A stretch of DNA of 64,000 nucleotides from VRUE01 sp963702955 (GTDB taxonomy: Bacteria > Actinomycetota > Thermoleophilia > Solirubrobacterales > 70-9), in NCBI GenBank assembly GCA_963702955.1, contig OY969774.1:1798001-1862000 (forward strand), read 5' to 3'. Under the pieces are notes generated by a model. That model was not told the origin of the DNA and ran no database searches. It was given only the letters and a program-made list of their open reading frames with translations. Within the stretch, counting starts at the first letter, position 1. Every line of letters begins with the position of its first letter. Positions 32,199-42,328 of this stretch are shown here, one piece after another. The translations under genes were made by a program, and so were the position numbers.

Positions 32199-32224
<26 letters not shown>
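31793..32224 (+). CDS. SnoaL/NTF2-like protein
   Basis: A 143-residue cone-shaped alpha+beta fold: SSRRLYTALNSGDIDAALAL, MCPDVDWANAVQGGREHGHA and VRHVFTFRDDLIRRMDIHE are the standard first helices, loop and last strand of SnoaL-like/nuclear transport factor 2 proteins. The family covers polyketide cyclases, isomerases and binding proteins, so substrate cannot be told. ATG 31835 is an alternative start. The 3' end overlaps the opposite ahcY gene by 26 bases. Confidence 0.7.
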
Positions 32225-33626
<1,402 letters not shown>

Positions 33627-33717
33627 CGAAGTCGGTGTCTCCCAGGTCGTTTGAGGAAGGCCAATGGTACGAACCTGCCGCTGGACTTGTCGCTACAGCC
33701 GGTGAGAGGATGACCCG

Positions 33718-35472
33718 ATGGGATTTTTCGCCCCAGCCCCGCCGCCGTTCGAGCTCGAGCAGTGGAAGCGGCAGCCGCACCTGACCCGGCTCAAACCGCT
33801 GGTCCAGGACTGGGGCGCCAACGGCTTCGGCTCGCCCTCCTTCGTCTACCTGCTCTACGCCTTCAAGCTCGTCGTCTACGCGCTCGGCGCGGCGCTGGTC
33901 ATCTCGCTGACGCCGGGGCTCGGCGGCCTCGGCAACCTCTCCGACTGGTGGACGCAGCCGATCGTCTTCGAGAAGTTCGCGCTGTGGACGCTGCTCTGGG
34001 AGATCCTCGGCCTCGGCGCCGGCTCGATGCCGCTCAGCTTCCGCTTCGTGCCGCCGATCGGCGGGCCGCTGTACTGGCTGCGGCCGGGCACGGTGCGGCT
34101 GCCGCCCTGGCCCGACCGGGTCCCGTTCACGCGGGGGACGCGACGCACCGCGCTCGACGCCGGCCTCTACGCGGCGGTCCTCGCGGTCGGTTTCTACCTG
34201 CTGTTCCGAGGCGGCGTCAACGGCGTCGGCGCCTACGCGGGGAGGCTGCCGCCGGCCGGGATCGCCGTCCTGCTCGGCCTGCTGGCGCTGCTCGGCCTGC
34301 GCGACAAGGTCTCCTTCCTCGGCGCGCGGCCGGAAATCTACGCGACGATGCTGGCGGTCGGCCTGTTTCCGGTCGAGCAGTGGATCGTCGCCTGGCAGTT
34401 CGTCTTCGTCTTCATCTGGTGGGAGGCCGCCGCCTCGAAGCTGAACCGCCACTTCCCCTTCGTCGTCTCGGTGATGGTCAGCAACGCGCCGCTGGTCGCG
34501 CCGCGCTCGATCAAGCGCAAGCTCTGGCGCGACTACCCGGAGGACATGCGGCCTTCGCGCCTCGCCGCCAGGCTGGCCCAGCTCGGCACCGTGCAGGAGT
34601 TCGGCTGGCCGCTGATCCTGCTGACGGTCGACAACGACGTCGTCCGGGCGATCGCGATCGTCGGCATGGTCCTCTTCCACCTCAACATCACCTCGATGTT
34701 CCCGCTGGCGGTGCCGCTGGAGTGGAACGTCTTCATGATCTTCGGCACGCTGTTCCTCTTCGGCCACTACGGCGACCTGCCGCTCTCGACGCTCGACAAC
34801 CCGCTGCTGATCGCGATGATCGCCGTCCTCTGCGTCGGCCTGCCGCTGCTCGGCGCCCTGCGGCCGGACAAGATCTCCTTCCTGCCCGGGATGCGCTACT
34901 ACGCCGGCAACTGGGCGACGACGCAGTGGCTGTTCCGCAAGGGCAGCGGCGCCGAGCGCAAGCTCGACGAGCGGATCGACAAGCCGGCGCGGCTGGTCGG
35001 CGATCAGGTGGCGCGAATCTACGACGATCCCGAGCTGGCCGAGTACCTGCTCAACAAGGGCCTGGCCTTCCGCGCGATGCACTCGCACGGGCGAGCGCTC
35101 AACGCCCTCCTCCCCCACGCGGTCGACGACGTCGAGGCCTACGACGCCCGCGAGGGCGAGCTGATCTCCAACGTCGTCAACGGCTGGAACTTCGGCGACG
35201 GCCACTTCCACGGCCGCCAGCTGCTCGAGGCGGTGCAGGAGCGCTGCGAGTTCGGGCCCGGCGAGGTGCGGGTGATCGAGCTGGAGTCCGAGGCGGCGGG
35301 CAGCGGTCGCCAGCGCTACCGCATCCACGACGCCGCAACCGGGCTGGTCGAGGAGGGCTCGATCGCCGTCGCCGACATGGTCGAGCGCCAGCCCTGGCTC
35401 GAAGAGTCGTGGGACTTCCCGATGGAGGTGACGCGGCGGCCAGAGGCCCAGCCGGTCGCGCCCGTCTCGTGA
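33718..35472 (+). CDS. DUF3556 family transmembrane protein
   Basis: A 584-residue membrane protein. The N-terminus (MGFFAPAPPPFELEQWKRQP, then GFGSPSFVYLLYAFKLVVYA) and about eight hydrophobic segments match the actinobacterial DUF3556 family. The C-terminal 170 residues are soluble (VVNGWNFGDGHFHGRQLLEA). The family is linked to no proven reaction. Its stop overlaps the start of the phytoene-desaturase-like gene (GTGA), so the two act together, perhaps in lipid or isoprenoid oxidation (inference). Confidence 0.75.
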   Translation: MGFFAPAPPPFELEQWKRQPHLTRLKPLVQDWGANGFGSPSFVYLLYAFKLVVYALGAALVISLTPGLGGLGNLSDWWTQPIVFEKFALWTLLWEILGLGAGSMPLSFRFVPPIGGPLYWLRPGTVRLPPWPDRVPFTRGTRRTALDAGLYAAVLAVGFYLLFRGGVNGVGAYAGRLPPAGIAVLLGLLALLGLRDKVSFLGARPEIYATMLAVGLFPVEQWIVAWQFVFVFIWWEAAASKLNRHFPFVVSVMVSNAPLVAPRSIKRKLWRDYPEDMRPSRLAARLAQLGTVQEFGWPLILLTVDNDVVRAIAIVGMVLFHLNITSMFPLAVPLEWNVFMIFGTLFLFGHYGDLPLSTLDNPLLIAMIAVLCVGLPLLGALRPDKISFLPGMRYYAGNWATTQWLFRKGSGAERKLDERIDKPARLVGDQVARIYDDPELAEYLLNKGLAFRAMHSHGRALNALLPHAVDDVEAYDAREGELISNVVNGWNFGDGHFHGRQLLEAVQERCEFGPGEVRVIELESEAAGSGRQRYRIHDAATGLVEEGSIAVADMVERQPWLEESWDFPMEVTRRPEAQPVAPVS

Positions 35473-36887
35473 GCGAGGCGACGGTCGTCGGCTCCGGCCC
35501 CAACGGGCTGGCCTGCGCGGTGGCGCTGGCCCGTGAGGGCGTGCGGGTGACGGTGCTGGAGGCGGCGGAGACGATCGGCGGCGGCGCCCGCAGCGGCGAG
35601 CTGACCGTGCCGGGCGCAGTCCACGACCTCTGCTCGGCCGTCCACCCGATGGCCGCCGCCTCGCCCTTCTTCCGCTCTCTGGGGCTGGAGCGGCACGGGC
35701 TCGAGTGGCGCTATCCCGAGGTCGACCTGGCGCACCCGCTGGACGGCGGCCGGGCGGCGACGATGGTGCGCTCGCTCGAGGAGACGGCGGCCGGGCTGGG
35801 CGCGGACGGCGGCGCAAGCTGGCGGCGTGTGTTCGGCCCCACCGCCACCGCCTTCGAGGACCTCCGCGGCGATCTGCTGCGCCCGGTCCTGCACCTGCCC
35901 CGCCACCCACTCCGCCTGGCGCGCTTCGGGCCCGCGGCGCTCGCCCCGGCGACCCTGCTTGCTCGCCGGCTGCGCGGCCCCGAGGCGCGGGCGCTGTTCG
36001 GCGGCGTCGCCGCGCACGGCTTCAGCCCGCTGACGCAACCGCTCAGCGCCGCGGTCGGAGTGGTGATGATCGCCGCCTGCCACGACAGCGGCTGGCCGGT
36101 GGCGGCGGGGGGCTCGCAGGCGATCGCCGACGCGCTCGCCGACGCGCTGCGCGAGCACGGCGGCAGGATCGAGACCGGGGTCCGGGTCCGCTCGCTGGGC
36201 GAGCTCGGCTCCCCCGACGTCGTCGCCTTCGACCTCGCGCCCGGCGCCGTCGCCGAGATCGCCGGCGAGCGCCTGCCCGGTCGTGTCGCCCGCGCCTACC
36301 GCCGCTACAGGCACGGGCCGGCGGCGTTCAAGCTCGACCTCGCGGTCGAGGGCGGGGTGCCGTGGACGGCCGAGGCCTGCCGCCGCGCCGGCACCGTCCA
36401 CGTGATCGGCTCCTTCGAGGAGCTGGTCGCCGCCGAGCGCGAGGTCAACCGCGGCCGCATGCCGGCGCGCCCGTTCGTCCTGGTCGGCCAGCAGTACCTC
36501 GCCGACCCCGGCCGCTCGGCCGGCGACGTCCACCCGGTCTGGGCCTACGCCCACGTGCCCAACGGCTACGACGGCGACGGCGAGACCGCGATCCTCGACC
36601 AGATCGAACGCTTCGCCCCCGGCCTGCGCGAGCGGATCGTCGCCCGCGCGATCCGCCCCCCCGCGCAGATCGAGGCCGAGAACGCCAACTACGTCGGCGG
36701 CGACATCGTCAACGGCGCCAACACGGTGCTGCAGACGAACTTCCGCCCCCGCTTCGCCCTCGACCCCTACAGCGCCGGCGCCCCCGGCCTCTACGTCTGC
36801 TCCGCCGCGACCCCACCGGGCGGCGGCGTCCACGGCATGGGCGGCTACAACGCCGCCCAGTCGGCGCTGCGCTACCTGCGCCGTTGA
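35469..36887 (+). CDS. phytoene desaturase-like FAD oxidoreductase
   Basis: A 472-residue flavoprotein. ATVVGSGPNGLACAVALARE is the N-terminal dinucleotide-binding motif, VTVLEAAETIGGGARSGEL the second FAD contact, and CSAATPPGGGVHGMGGYNAA the C-terminal FAD motif of CrtI/phytoene-dehydrogenase-type enzymes. The middle contains VAAGGSQAIADALADALREHGG, a standard family segment. GTG 35469 overlaps the DUF3556 stop. The substrate is unknown; no carotenoid genes are adjacent. Confidence 0.85.
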   Translation: MSEATVVGSGPNGLACAVALAREGVRVTVLEAAETIGGGARSGELTVPGAVHDLCSAVHPMAAASPFFRSLGLERHGLEWRYPEVDLAHPLDGGRAATMVRSLEETAAGLGADGGASWRRVFGPTATAFEDLRGDLLRPVLHLPRHPLRLARFGPAALAPATLLARRLRGPEARALFGGVAAHGFSPLTQPLSAAVGVVMIAACHDSGWPVAAGGSQAIADALADALREHGGRIETGVRVRSLGELGSPDVVAFDLAPGAVAEIAGERLPGRVARAYRRYRHGPAAFKLDLAVEGGVPWTAEACRRAGTVHVIGSFEELVAAEREVNRGRMPARPFVLVGQQYLADPGRSAGDVHPVWAYAHVPNGYDGDGETAILDQIERFAPGLRERIVARAIRPPAQIEAENANYVGGDIVNGANTVLQTNFRPRFALDPYSAGAPGLYVCSAATPPGGGVHGMGGYNAAQSALRYLRR

Positions 36888-36901
36888 GCCTCAGCTCAGA
36901 C

Positions 36902-36951
36902 AACGCATCCGACTTTGACCCCTCTGGAGGTGGGTCAAGGTCGGATGCGTT
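36902..36951. terminator. long near-perfect inverted repeat after the oxidoreductase gene
   Basis: Two 20-base arms (36902-36921 and 36932-36951) pair at all positions but one, a G-T wobble, around a ten-base loop. It starts 15 bases past the stop codon. There is no T-run. It may be a terminator or an extragenic palindromic repeat. Confidence 0.6.
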
Positions 36952-37008
36952 ACTGGGGAGGCCCCCCGGCTGGCCATCGGCGAGCCGCTCGGGTAGGCTG
37001 GCGCGCCT

Positions 37009-38322
37009 GTGAGCCGTCGTCTGCCGATTGCCGTCTGCCTCAGCCTCTCGCTGCTGCTCGCCTTCGCCCTCCTGAGCGGCGGCGCCGCGGCCGCCGGCGA
37101 GCCGACCGCGGTCGGCTCGCCTAACTGCGGCGCGGTCACCTACGGCGGCGCCGGCACGGCCGAAGCGCTGATCGTCTCCGACCTGCCGCTGCAGGGCGAC
37201 TCGCGGCAGCGCTCGCTGCAGATGAACGACGCGATCCGGCTCGTCCTCGAAGGGGCGGGCTGGAAGGCCGGCGGGCGCGGTGTCGGCTTCCAGGCCTGCG
37301 ACGATTCGAGCGCCAAGACGGGGCTCTGGACGAAGGCGATCTGCAAGGCGAACGCGAGCGCCTACGCCGCCGACCCGAGCGTGCTGGCGGTGATCGGCAC
37401 CTACAACTCGGGCTGCGCCGAAACGGAGATCCCGATCCTCGGCGCGGCCCCCGGCGGCGGCGTGGCGATGGTCTCGCCCGGCAACACCGCGATCTGCCTC
37501 ACCCAGACGAGCCCGAGCTGCAGCGCCGGCACGCCCGGCAGCCTCTACCCGCACGGGCGCAACTACGCCCGCGTCGTCCCCAACGACGCCTACCAGGGGG
37601 CGGGCCTGGCGAGCTTTGGCAAGCAGAAGGGGATCGGCCGCGCCTTCGTCCTCTACGCCGCCAAGGACCCGACCAGCCTCGGCCAGGCGAAGACCTTCCG
37701 CGGCGCCGCCGGCAAGCTCGGCATCAAGCTCGCCGGCTTCCGCTCCTGGAATCCGAACGCCTCCTCCTATACGTCGCTGATGCGCCAGGTCGCCGCGACC
37801 AAGCCCGACGGGATCCTGCTCGCCGGCCTGACCGAGGAGAACGGCGCCCGCCTGATCAAGGACAAGGTCGCGGTCATGGGCGCGAACAGCGGCGCGGTGA
37901 AGCTGCTGGCGCCCGACGGCTTTGCGCAGCAGTCGACGATCGAACTGGCGGGCTCGGCCTCGAAGGGCATGTTCGCCAGCGTCCCCGGCCTGGTGCCGCA
38001 GGAGCTGACCGGCCCCGGCAAGAAGCTGGTCGGCGAACTGCAGCGCGAGGTCAAGGGGCCGGTCGAACTGTATGCGCCCTATGCCGGCCAGGCGGCGAGC
38101 GTGGTGCTCGACGCGATCGCCAAGGGCGGCACCCGCCCCGGCGTCGTCGTCGCCGTCCGCGCAACCAAGGTGACGAACGGCATTACCGGCAGCTTCCGCA
38201 TCCTCTCCAGCGGTGATCCCAGCGTCGGCCCGATCACCGTCTCGGTCGCGCGCAAGAGCTTCGCCCCGGTGCGCGAGGTCGAGCCGGGACAGGGCCTGGT
38301 CAAGGCCGCCCGCCAGGGCTGA
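37009..38322 (+). CDS. ABC transporter substrate-binding protein, branched-chain amino acid type
   Basis: A 437-residue exported binding protein (signal peptide LSLSLLLAFALLSGGAAAAG, no lipobox Cys). It has the Peripla_BP_6/LivJ fold: LIVSDLPLQGDSRQRSLQMN, a receptor-type VLAVIGTYNSGCAETEIPIL, VSPGNTAICLTQ, YARVVPNDAYQGAGLASFG and KPDGILLAGLTEENGARLIK. No permease or ATPase genes are adjacent, so it may serve a remote transporter or have a sensing role. Confidence 0.8.
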   Translation: MSRRLPIAVCLSLSLLLAFALLSGGAAAAGEPTAVGSPNCGAVTYGGAGTAEALIVSDLPLQGDSRQRSLQMNDAIRLVLEGAGWKAGGRGVGFQACDDSSAKTGLWTKAICKANASAYAADPSVLAVIGTYNSGCAETEIPILGAAPGGGVAMVSPGNTAICLTQTSPSCSAGTPGSLYPHGRNYARVVPNDAYQGAGLASFGKQKGIGRAFVLYAAKDPTSLGQAKTFRGAAGKLGIKLAGFRSWNPNASSYTSLMRQVAATKPDGILLAGLTEENGARLIKDKVAVMGANSGAVKLLAPDGFAQQSTIELAGSASKGMFASVPGLVPQELTGPGKKLVGELQREVKGPVELYAPYAGQAASVVLDAIAKGGTRPGVVVAVRATKVTNGITGSFRILSSGDPSVGPITVSVARKSFAPVREVEPGQGLVKAARQG

Positions 38323-38326
38323 GCCG

Positions 38327-38770
38327 TCAGGACTTGTCGAGCTGCTTGGCGAGCCGGCGCACGGCTTTGCGGTTGGCGCGGCGGACGAACTCGCGGGTCA
38401 TCGGCGGGATCAGCCGTTCGGCTTTCGACGCCTGATCCCAGGCCAGCTCGAAGGTGATCCGGGTGCCGCCCTGCGGCAGCCCCTCGAAGGCGTAGGTGCC
38501 GCGCGTGCGGCGCTTGCCGCCGGCGCCGACGCCCTCCTCGACGATCCGGGTCGGCTCCGACTCGACGATCTCGAACTCGGTCCAGTCCTGGGAGGCGGGC
38601 ACGTTCTGCCGAGCCTCCGCCTTCGCCCCGACGCCCCGGGCGGGGCCGGTGAATTTCCAGTTGACGAACAGATGATCGAGGAAACCCTCATGGTTCGCGA
38701 GCACGTCGAGGAAGTCGTAGACCTCCCCGACCGGCTTGCGCGTAGTGGTCGACACCGTGACGGGCTTCAT
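38327..38770 (-). CDS. SRPBCC (polyketide cyclase-like) protein
   Basis: A 147-residue START/SRPBCC-fold protein. VSTTTRKPVGEVYDFLDVLA is the usual first strand and helices, EFEIVESEPTRIVEEG the central strands, and TFELAWDQASKAERLIPPMT leads into the long C-terminal helix. Members bind hydrophobic ligands in an internal cavity. It starts 11 bp from the divergent SGNH hydrolase gene. Confidence 0.8.
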   Translation of the reverse strand: MKPVTVSTTTRKPVGEVYDFLDVLANHEGFLDHLFVNWKFTGPARGVGAKAEARQNVPASQDWTEFEIVESEPTRIVEEGVGAGGKRRTRGTYAFEGLPQGGTRITFELAWDQASKAERLIPPMTREFVRRANRKAVRRLAKQLDKS

Positions 38771-38781
38771 CCGCCAATCCT

Positions 38782-40488
38782 ATGCTCGCTAACGTGCCGA
38801 CGATGCGGAGAGCGCTCGTGCTCGCCGCGCTGCTCGGCCTGGCGCTCGCCCCTGCGGCGAGCGCGGCGGAGGCGGCGCCGGCGCAGGTGGAAATCGGCAA
38901 GGTGGGAGTGGCGACGTCGGTCGGCGGCCGCGGCGCGCTGCTGGTGCTGGTCCGCTACCCGATCCAGTTGCTCGGGCAACGGATCGAACTGCGGGCCTTC
39001 CTGCGGGTGCCCGGCGAACGGAGAGCTCGTGCCTGGACAGTTCGCACGCGAGCCGCCGGCGGGCCCCTGCGGACGCCGGACGAACGCCGCACGTTCACCT
39101 TCGTGCACCGCATCGACCTCAGCCCGCGGCTGACGCAGATGGTCGAGGGCTCGCGGGGCCGGGCCCGGGTGCGGGTCGAGGCGAGCGGCGCGCTCGACAT
39201 CAACCGCGACGGGGTCGCCGAGCTCGACTCGAGCGAGGAATCGACGCAGACTCTTGTCCGTGCCGGCGACGGGCGTCTCTGCGCAACGGTCCCGCAGCTT
39301 CGGACCGGGCCCGGAAAGCCACTTGCCGTGCGGCTGCCGGCATGCGGCTCCCCGGTCCACTGGCGGATTGCATCCGACTCCGGACAGGGCACGGTGAGGA
39401 TCCGCGCGGGCAAGCTCCTCTACCGCCCGCCGACTCGCTTCCGTGGAACCGAGTCGATCGAACTGAAGGGCAGGCCGCGGGGCGCCACCGGCTCGGCCGC
39501 CGGCGCCCTCACCTCCTCGGTCCAGATCAAGGTCGAGCAGGCCGGGGAACCGGTGGTGCGGGCGATCGGCGACTCGGTCACCGCCGGCTTCGGCTACTAC
39601 GACGACGGCACCCCGATGCCGTTCACCAGCCTCTTCGAATGCAAGCCGGGCAAGACCTACGACGACGCCTGCTCGTCGAACTCGGCCGTGCGCGACAACG
39701 AAGGCCCGGACGTCGAATACGCCCCCGACTACGGCCTCTCCAACGACGTCTCCTGGGCTGCGCAGTGGGCAAACGTGCACGGCGTCTCCAACTACGAGAA
39801 CCTCGCGGTCAGCGGCTCCGAACCCTCCGACTGGGCGCCGGGCGGCCGCCTCTACCCGACCACCAAGCAGATCGAGACCGAAGAACCCGACTACGTCCTG
39901 ATGACCGTCGGCGCCAACCCGCTGCTCTCCGAAATGCTGTTCGGGGTCGAAAACATGGGCTGCGCGATCTCCTCCGACATCTTCGGCAAGTACCGCGAAT
40001 GCATCGAAAGGGCATTCCGCAAAGTGGACCTGAGCGGCAACCTGAAGAGGCTCTACGCCGAGCTGGTCGACCACACCGGCGCGACGGTCTACCTGATGCA
40101 GTATCCGCTCTCGGTGCCCTCCACCGCGCTCGCCTACAGCGCCACCCAGATCGCGATGATGGACGATCTGCTGAACGGGGAAATCGCCGCGGCCGCCGCG
40201 GCGGTGAGTCCCACCCGCCTTCGCCCGATCGCTCCGCCGCACTTCGATGTCGGGATCGACCTCTCCCCCGTCTACCCCTCCACCTACTCCTGCTCGAGCT
40301 TCGGCTACCAGGTGGACGGCCAGAGCGTGCAGTCCGAACCGACCCAGGACGAGCTGCTCGTATCCCACCCGCTCTCCTTCTGCGAAGGACCGGTCGAAGG
40401 ACCCCCCTGGGTGATCGACGGTGACACCGGCATCCACCCCAGCGCCGCCGGCTACGCGCAGATGGCGGCCCAGGTCCCCGCTCCGTAG
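38782..40488 (+). CDS. secreted SGNH/GDSL-type hydrolase
   Basis: A 568-residue exported protein. The signal peptide ends near PAASAAEAAP; two or three Ig-like/beta domains follow, then an SGNH hydrolase domain from about residue 255. AIGDSVTAGFGYYDDGTPMP carries the nucleophile Ser (block I), DYVLMTVGANPLLSEM is the block III Asn region (G-A-N), and DTGIHPSAAGYAQMA holds the block V His. Several Cys pairs suggest extracellular folding. It probably acts as an esterase or lipase on surface or environmental substrates. ATG 38803 is an alternative start. Confidence 0.8.
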   Translation: MLANVPTMRRALVLAALLGLALAPAASAAEAAPAQVEIGKVGVATSVGGRGALLVLVRYPIQLLGQRIELRAFLRVPGERRARAWTVRTRAAGGPLRTPDERRTFTFVHRIDLSPRLTQMVEGSRGRARVRVEASGALDINRDGVAELDSSEESTQTLVRAGDGRLCATVPQLRTGPGKPLAVRLPACGSPVHWRIASDSGQGTVRIRAGKLLYRPPTRFRGTESIELKGRPRGATGSAAGALTSSVQIKVEQAGEPVVRAIGDSVTAGFGYYDDGTPMPFTSLFECKPGKTYDDACSSNSAVRDNEGPDVEYAPDYGLSNDVSWAAQWANVHGVSNYENLAVSGSEPSDWAPGGRLYPTTKQIETEEPDYVLMTVGANPLLSEMLFGVENMGCAISSDIFGKYRECIERAFRKVDLSGNLKRLYAELVDHTGATVYLMQYPLSVPSTALAYSATQIAMMDDLLNGEIAAAAAAVSPTRLRPIAPPHFDVGIDLSPVYPSTYSCSSFGYQVDGQSVQSEPTQDELLVSHPLSFCEGPVEGPPWVIDGDTGIHPSAAGYAQMAAQVPAP

Positions 40489-40660
40489 CGGCGCTTTCTA
40501 CTGAGGGGCGACCGGGGCTTGGGATCGAGCTAACAGCCGCAGCCGCTGCGGCAAAACACCGAGCGCATCGACGGGACATCCACGATGATCGTCGCGCCGC
40601 CGACGCCTACGTTGGATCGGTGAGCGTGCGCGCCGAACGGACCCGTCGGGGAAGGTGAGG

Positions 40661-41230
40661 ATGCCCTCCGGCCTGCGGCCGTTGCTGCTCGCCGCACTCG
40701 GGTCCGGCGTCGCGCTGGCGGCGCTGGCCGGATGCGGTGGGGAAACCCGTCGCGCCGAGACGGAGACGGAGAGCTCGGCGGCTCCGGCGGCGACGACTCC
40801 GGCGGCCAGGGTGCCGCAACACGTCCCGGTCGCCAAGGTGACCGACCCACGACGGCGCGCCTACATAGCGCGCACCGACGGGGTCTGCCGGCGCTTCGAT
40901 CCGGAGCGCCGCACGGCGCGCAAGCGAGCCGGGGAGTCCGCCGACATCCACGGCGCGGTGCGCGCCTACGAGGAAGACACCGCCCTCGGCTCGGCCGAGC
41001 TGCGGCAGATCGAAGCCGTGCCCCAGCCGCCCGGCGACGCGGCGCTGTTGCGGGCGAACGTCTTCGATCCGATCCGTCGCCAACTCGCCCTGCGGGCCAG
41101 GATCCGCGCGGCGCTCGCCATCGTCAACGTGACTCGGCTGCGGACCCTGCGAGCCGAGCTCGACAACATCAGCCGGACGCTGTCGGCGTTCGCCCGTGGC
41201 TACGGCTGGCGCTCCTGCGGGGAGGGCTGA
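40661..41230 (+). CDS. small lipoprotein of unknown function
   Basis: A 189-residue lipoprotein: signal segment LRPLLLAALGSGVALAALAG followed by the lipobox Cys and a Ser/Thr/Ala/Pro-rich linker. The mature part is helical and charged (ARTDGVCRRFDPERRTARKR, AVRAYEEDTALGSAELRQI) with two further Cys (TDGVC and SCGEG), perhaps paired. Three bases separate it from the next gene, so it heads an operon with two small membrane proteins and a ferric-reductase-like protein. The 166-bp gap before it contains a small GC hairpin (about 40549-40566). Confidence 0.65.
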   Translation: MPSGLRPLLLAALGSGVALAALAGCGGETRRAETETESSAAPAATTPAARVPQHVPVAKVTDPRRRAYIARTDGVCRRFDPERRTARKRAGESADIHGAVRAYEEDTALGSAELRQIEAVPQPPGDAALLRANVFDPIRRQLALRARIRAALAIVNVTRLRTLRAELDNISRTLSAFARGYGWRSCGEG

Positions 41231-41233
41231 GGC

Positions 41234-41512
41234 GTGGCCGAGACTCCAGCGGAGAAACCGCCCGCGCCGAAGCCCCGTCCCGCGCGTCCCGTGCGACCTC
41301 TCCCGAGTCCACTCGCGGTGATCACGGCGACTCTCGGCCTCTTCTTCGTCGTCCTCACCCTGCTGGCGATCCAGGTGCGCACCGGCCGCGACCCCGCGCT
41401 CGGACCGGGCCCTGTGATCCAGGTCGTCGGCAAGTCCGGTGCCAAGGGCACCGCCGCCCAGTCGCAGGCGACTTCGATCGTCACCCGGACCTCTCCGGCG
41501 CCGCCGCCATGA
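41234..41512 (+). CDS. single-pass membrane protein, unknown
   Basis: A 92-residue protein with a Pro/Ala/Arg-rich cytoplasmic N-terminus, one membrane segment (PLAVITATLGLFFVVLTLLA) and a short outer tail. GTG 41234. Its stop overlaps the next start (ATGA). It is the second gene of the lipoprotein/ferric-reductase-like operon and is not otherwise recognised. Confidence 0.6.
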   Translation: MAETPAEKPPAPKPRPARPVRPLPSPLAVITATLGLFFVVLTLLAIQVRTGRDPALGPGPVIQVVGKSGAKGTAAQSQATSIVTRTSPAPPP

Positions 41513-41727
41513 GCGCTACGACGCTGCCGCCGATGCGCCGCGCAGGCCCGCGGACGCGCGCTGCGGCGGCCCTCGTCCTGATCGGACTCGCCGCCCTCGC
41601 CTACTACGCGCTCTTCGCCGGCCCGACCACCTACAGCGTGCCGTCCCACCCGCGAGGGCCGGCGCGCAGCGCGCCGCAGCGGCCCGGCGAGGAGCCCGAG
41701 GGCGGCGGAGGCGAGCGGAGTGACTGA
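41509..41727 (+). CDS. single-pass membrane protein, unknown
   Basis: A 72-residue protein with a basic N-terminus, one membrane segment (AAAALVLIGLAALAYYALFA) and a Pro/Gly/Glu-rich tail. ATG 41509 overlaps the preceding stop. Its own last eight bases overlap the next gene (GTG 41720). The tight overlaps on both sides argue that it is a real gene. Confidence 0.6.
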   Translation: MSATTLPPMRRAGPRTRAAAALVLIGLAALAYYALFAGPTTYSVPSHPRGPARSAPQRPGEEPEGGGGERSD

Positions 41728-42328
41728 GCCGGACCCCGCCAACTACCCGTGGTGGCTGGCCTCGCGCTCGGCCGGAATCGTCGCCTTCGTGCTGATCGCC
41801 GCCTCGGTGACCCTCGGGCTCTTCATGGCGTCCGGGATCTACCGCCGACCGGGGCTGAAGCGCGACCTGCTCAAAGTCCACCAGCACCTGGCCCTCGCCG
41901 GCCTGACGATGATCGGCCTGCACGGGGTCCTGCTGCTCGGCGACAAGTGGCTGAAGCCGGGCATCGCCGGGATCGCCGTCCCCTTCGCGATCTCCTACCG
42001 CCCCGTCTGGGTCGGCCTCGGGATCTTCGGCGGCTATCTGGCGGCGCTGCTCGGCCCGACCTACTTCGTGCGGCGAAGGATCGGCACCCGGCGCTGGCGC
42101 CGCATCCACCAGGCGACCGTCCTCGTCTACGTCCTCGCCGTCCTCCACTCGCTCGGCGCCGGCACCGACGGCGCCGGCACCTGGTTCACCGCGCTCGTGG
42201 TCGCCAGCGCAGTGCCGATTCTGGTCCTGCTGGTGCTGCGCTACCGCCCGCGGCTCAAAGCCCGGCCGGGTGACGGGCGGCGAAGTCAACCCCTTCGGCC
42301 AGTTCCTCGTGCCAGCGGGGGCCGCTGA
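41720..42328 (+). CDS. ferric reductase-like transmembrane protein
   Basis: A 202-residue integral membrane protein with about six segments. The paired histidines in VHQHLALAGLTMIGLHGVLL and IHQATVLVYVLAVLHSLG are placed to bind two b-type haems, as in ferric-reductase-like/YedZ domains. No FAD or NADPH domain is attached, so electrons must come from a partner. The small genes upstream and the lipoprotein may form that complex (inference). Its 3' end overlaps the opposite NlpC/P60 gene by 74 bases. Confidence 0.75.
   Translation: MTEPDPANYPWWLASRSAGIVAFVLIAASVTLGLFMASGIYRRPGLKRDLLKVHQHLALAGLTMIGLHGVLLLGDKWLKPGIAGIAVPFAISYRPVWVGLGIFGGYLAALLGPTYFVRRRIGTRRWRRIHQATVLVYVLAVLHSLGAGTDGAGTWFTALVVASAVPILVLLVLRYRPRLKARPGDGRRSQPLRPVPRASGGR

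Noticed and set aside
33627..33717. SAH riboswitch upstream of ahcY
   Set aside because: The 90-bp gap shows no recognisable conserved SAH-binding core.
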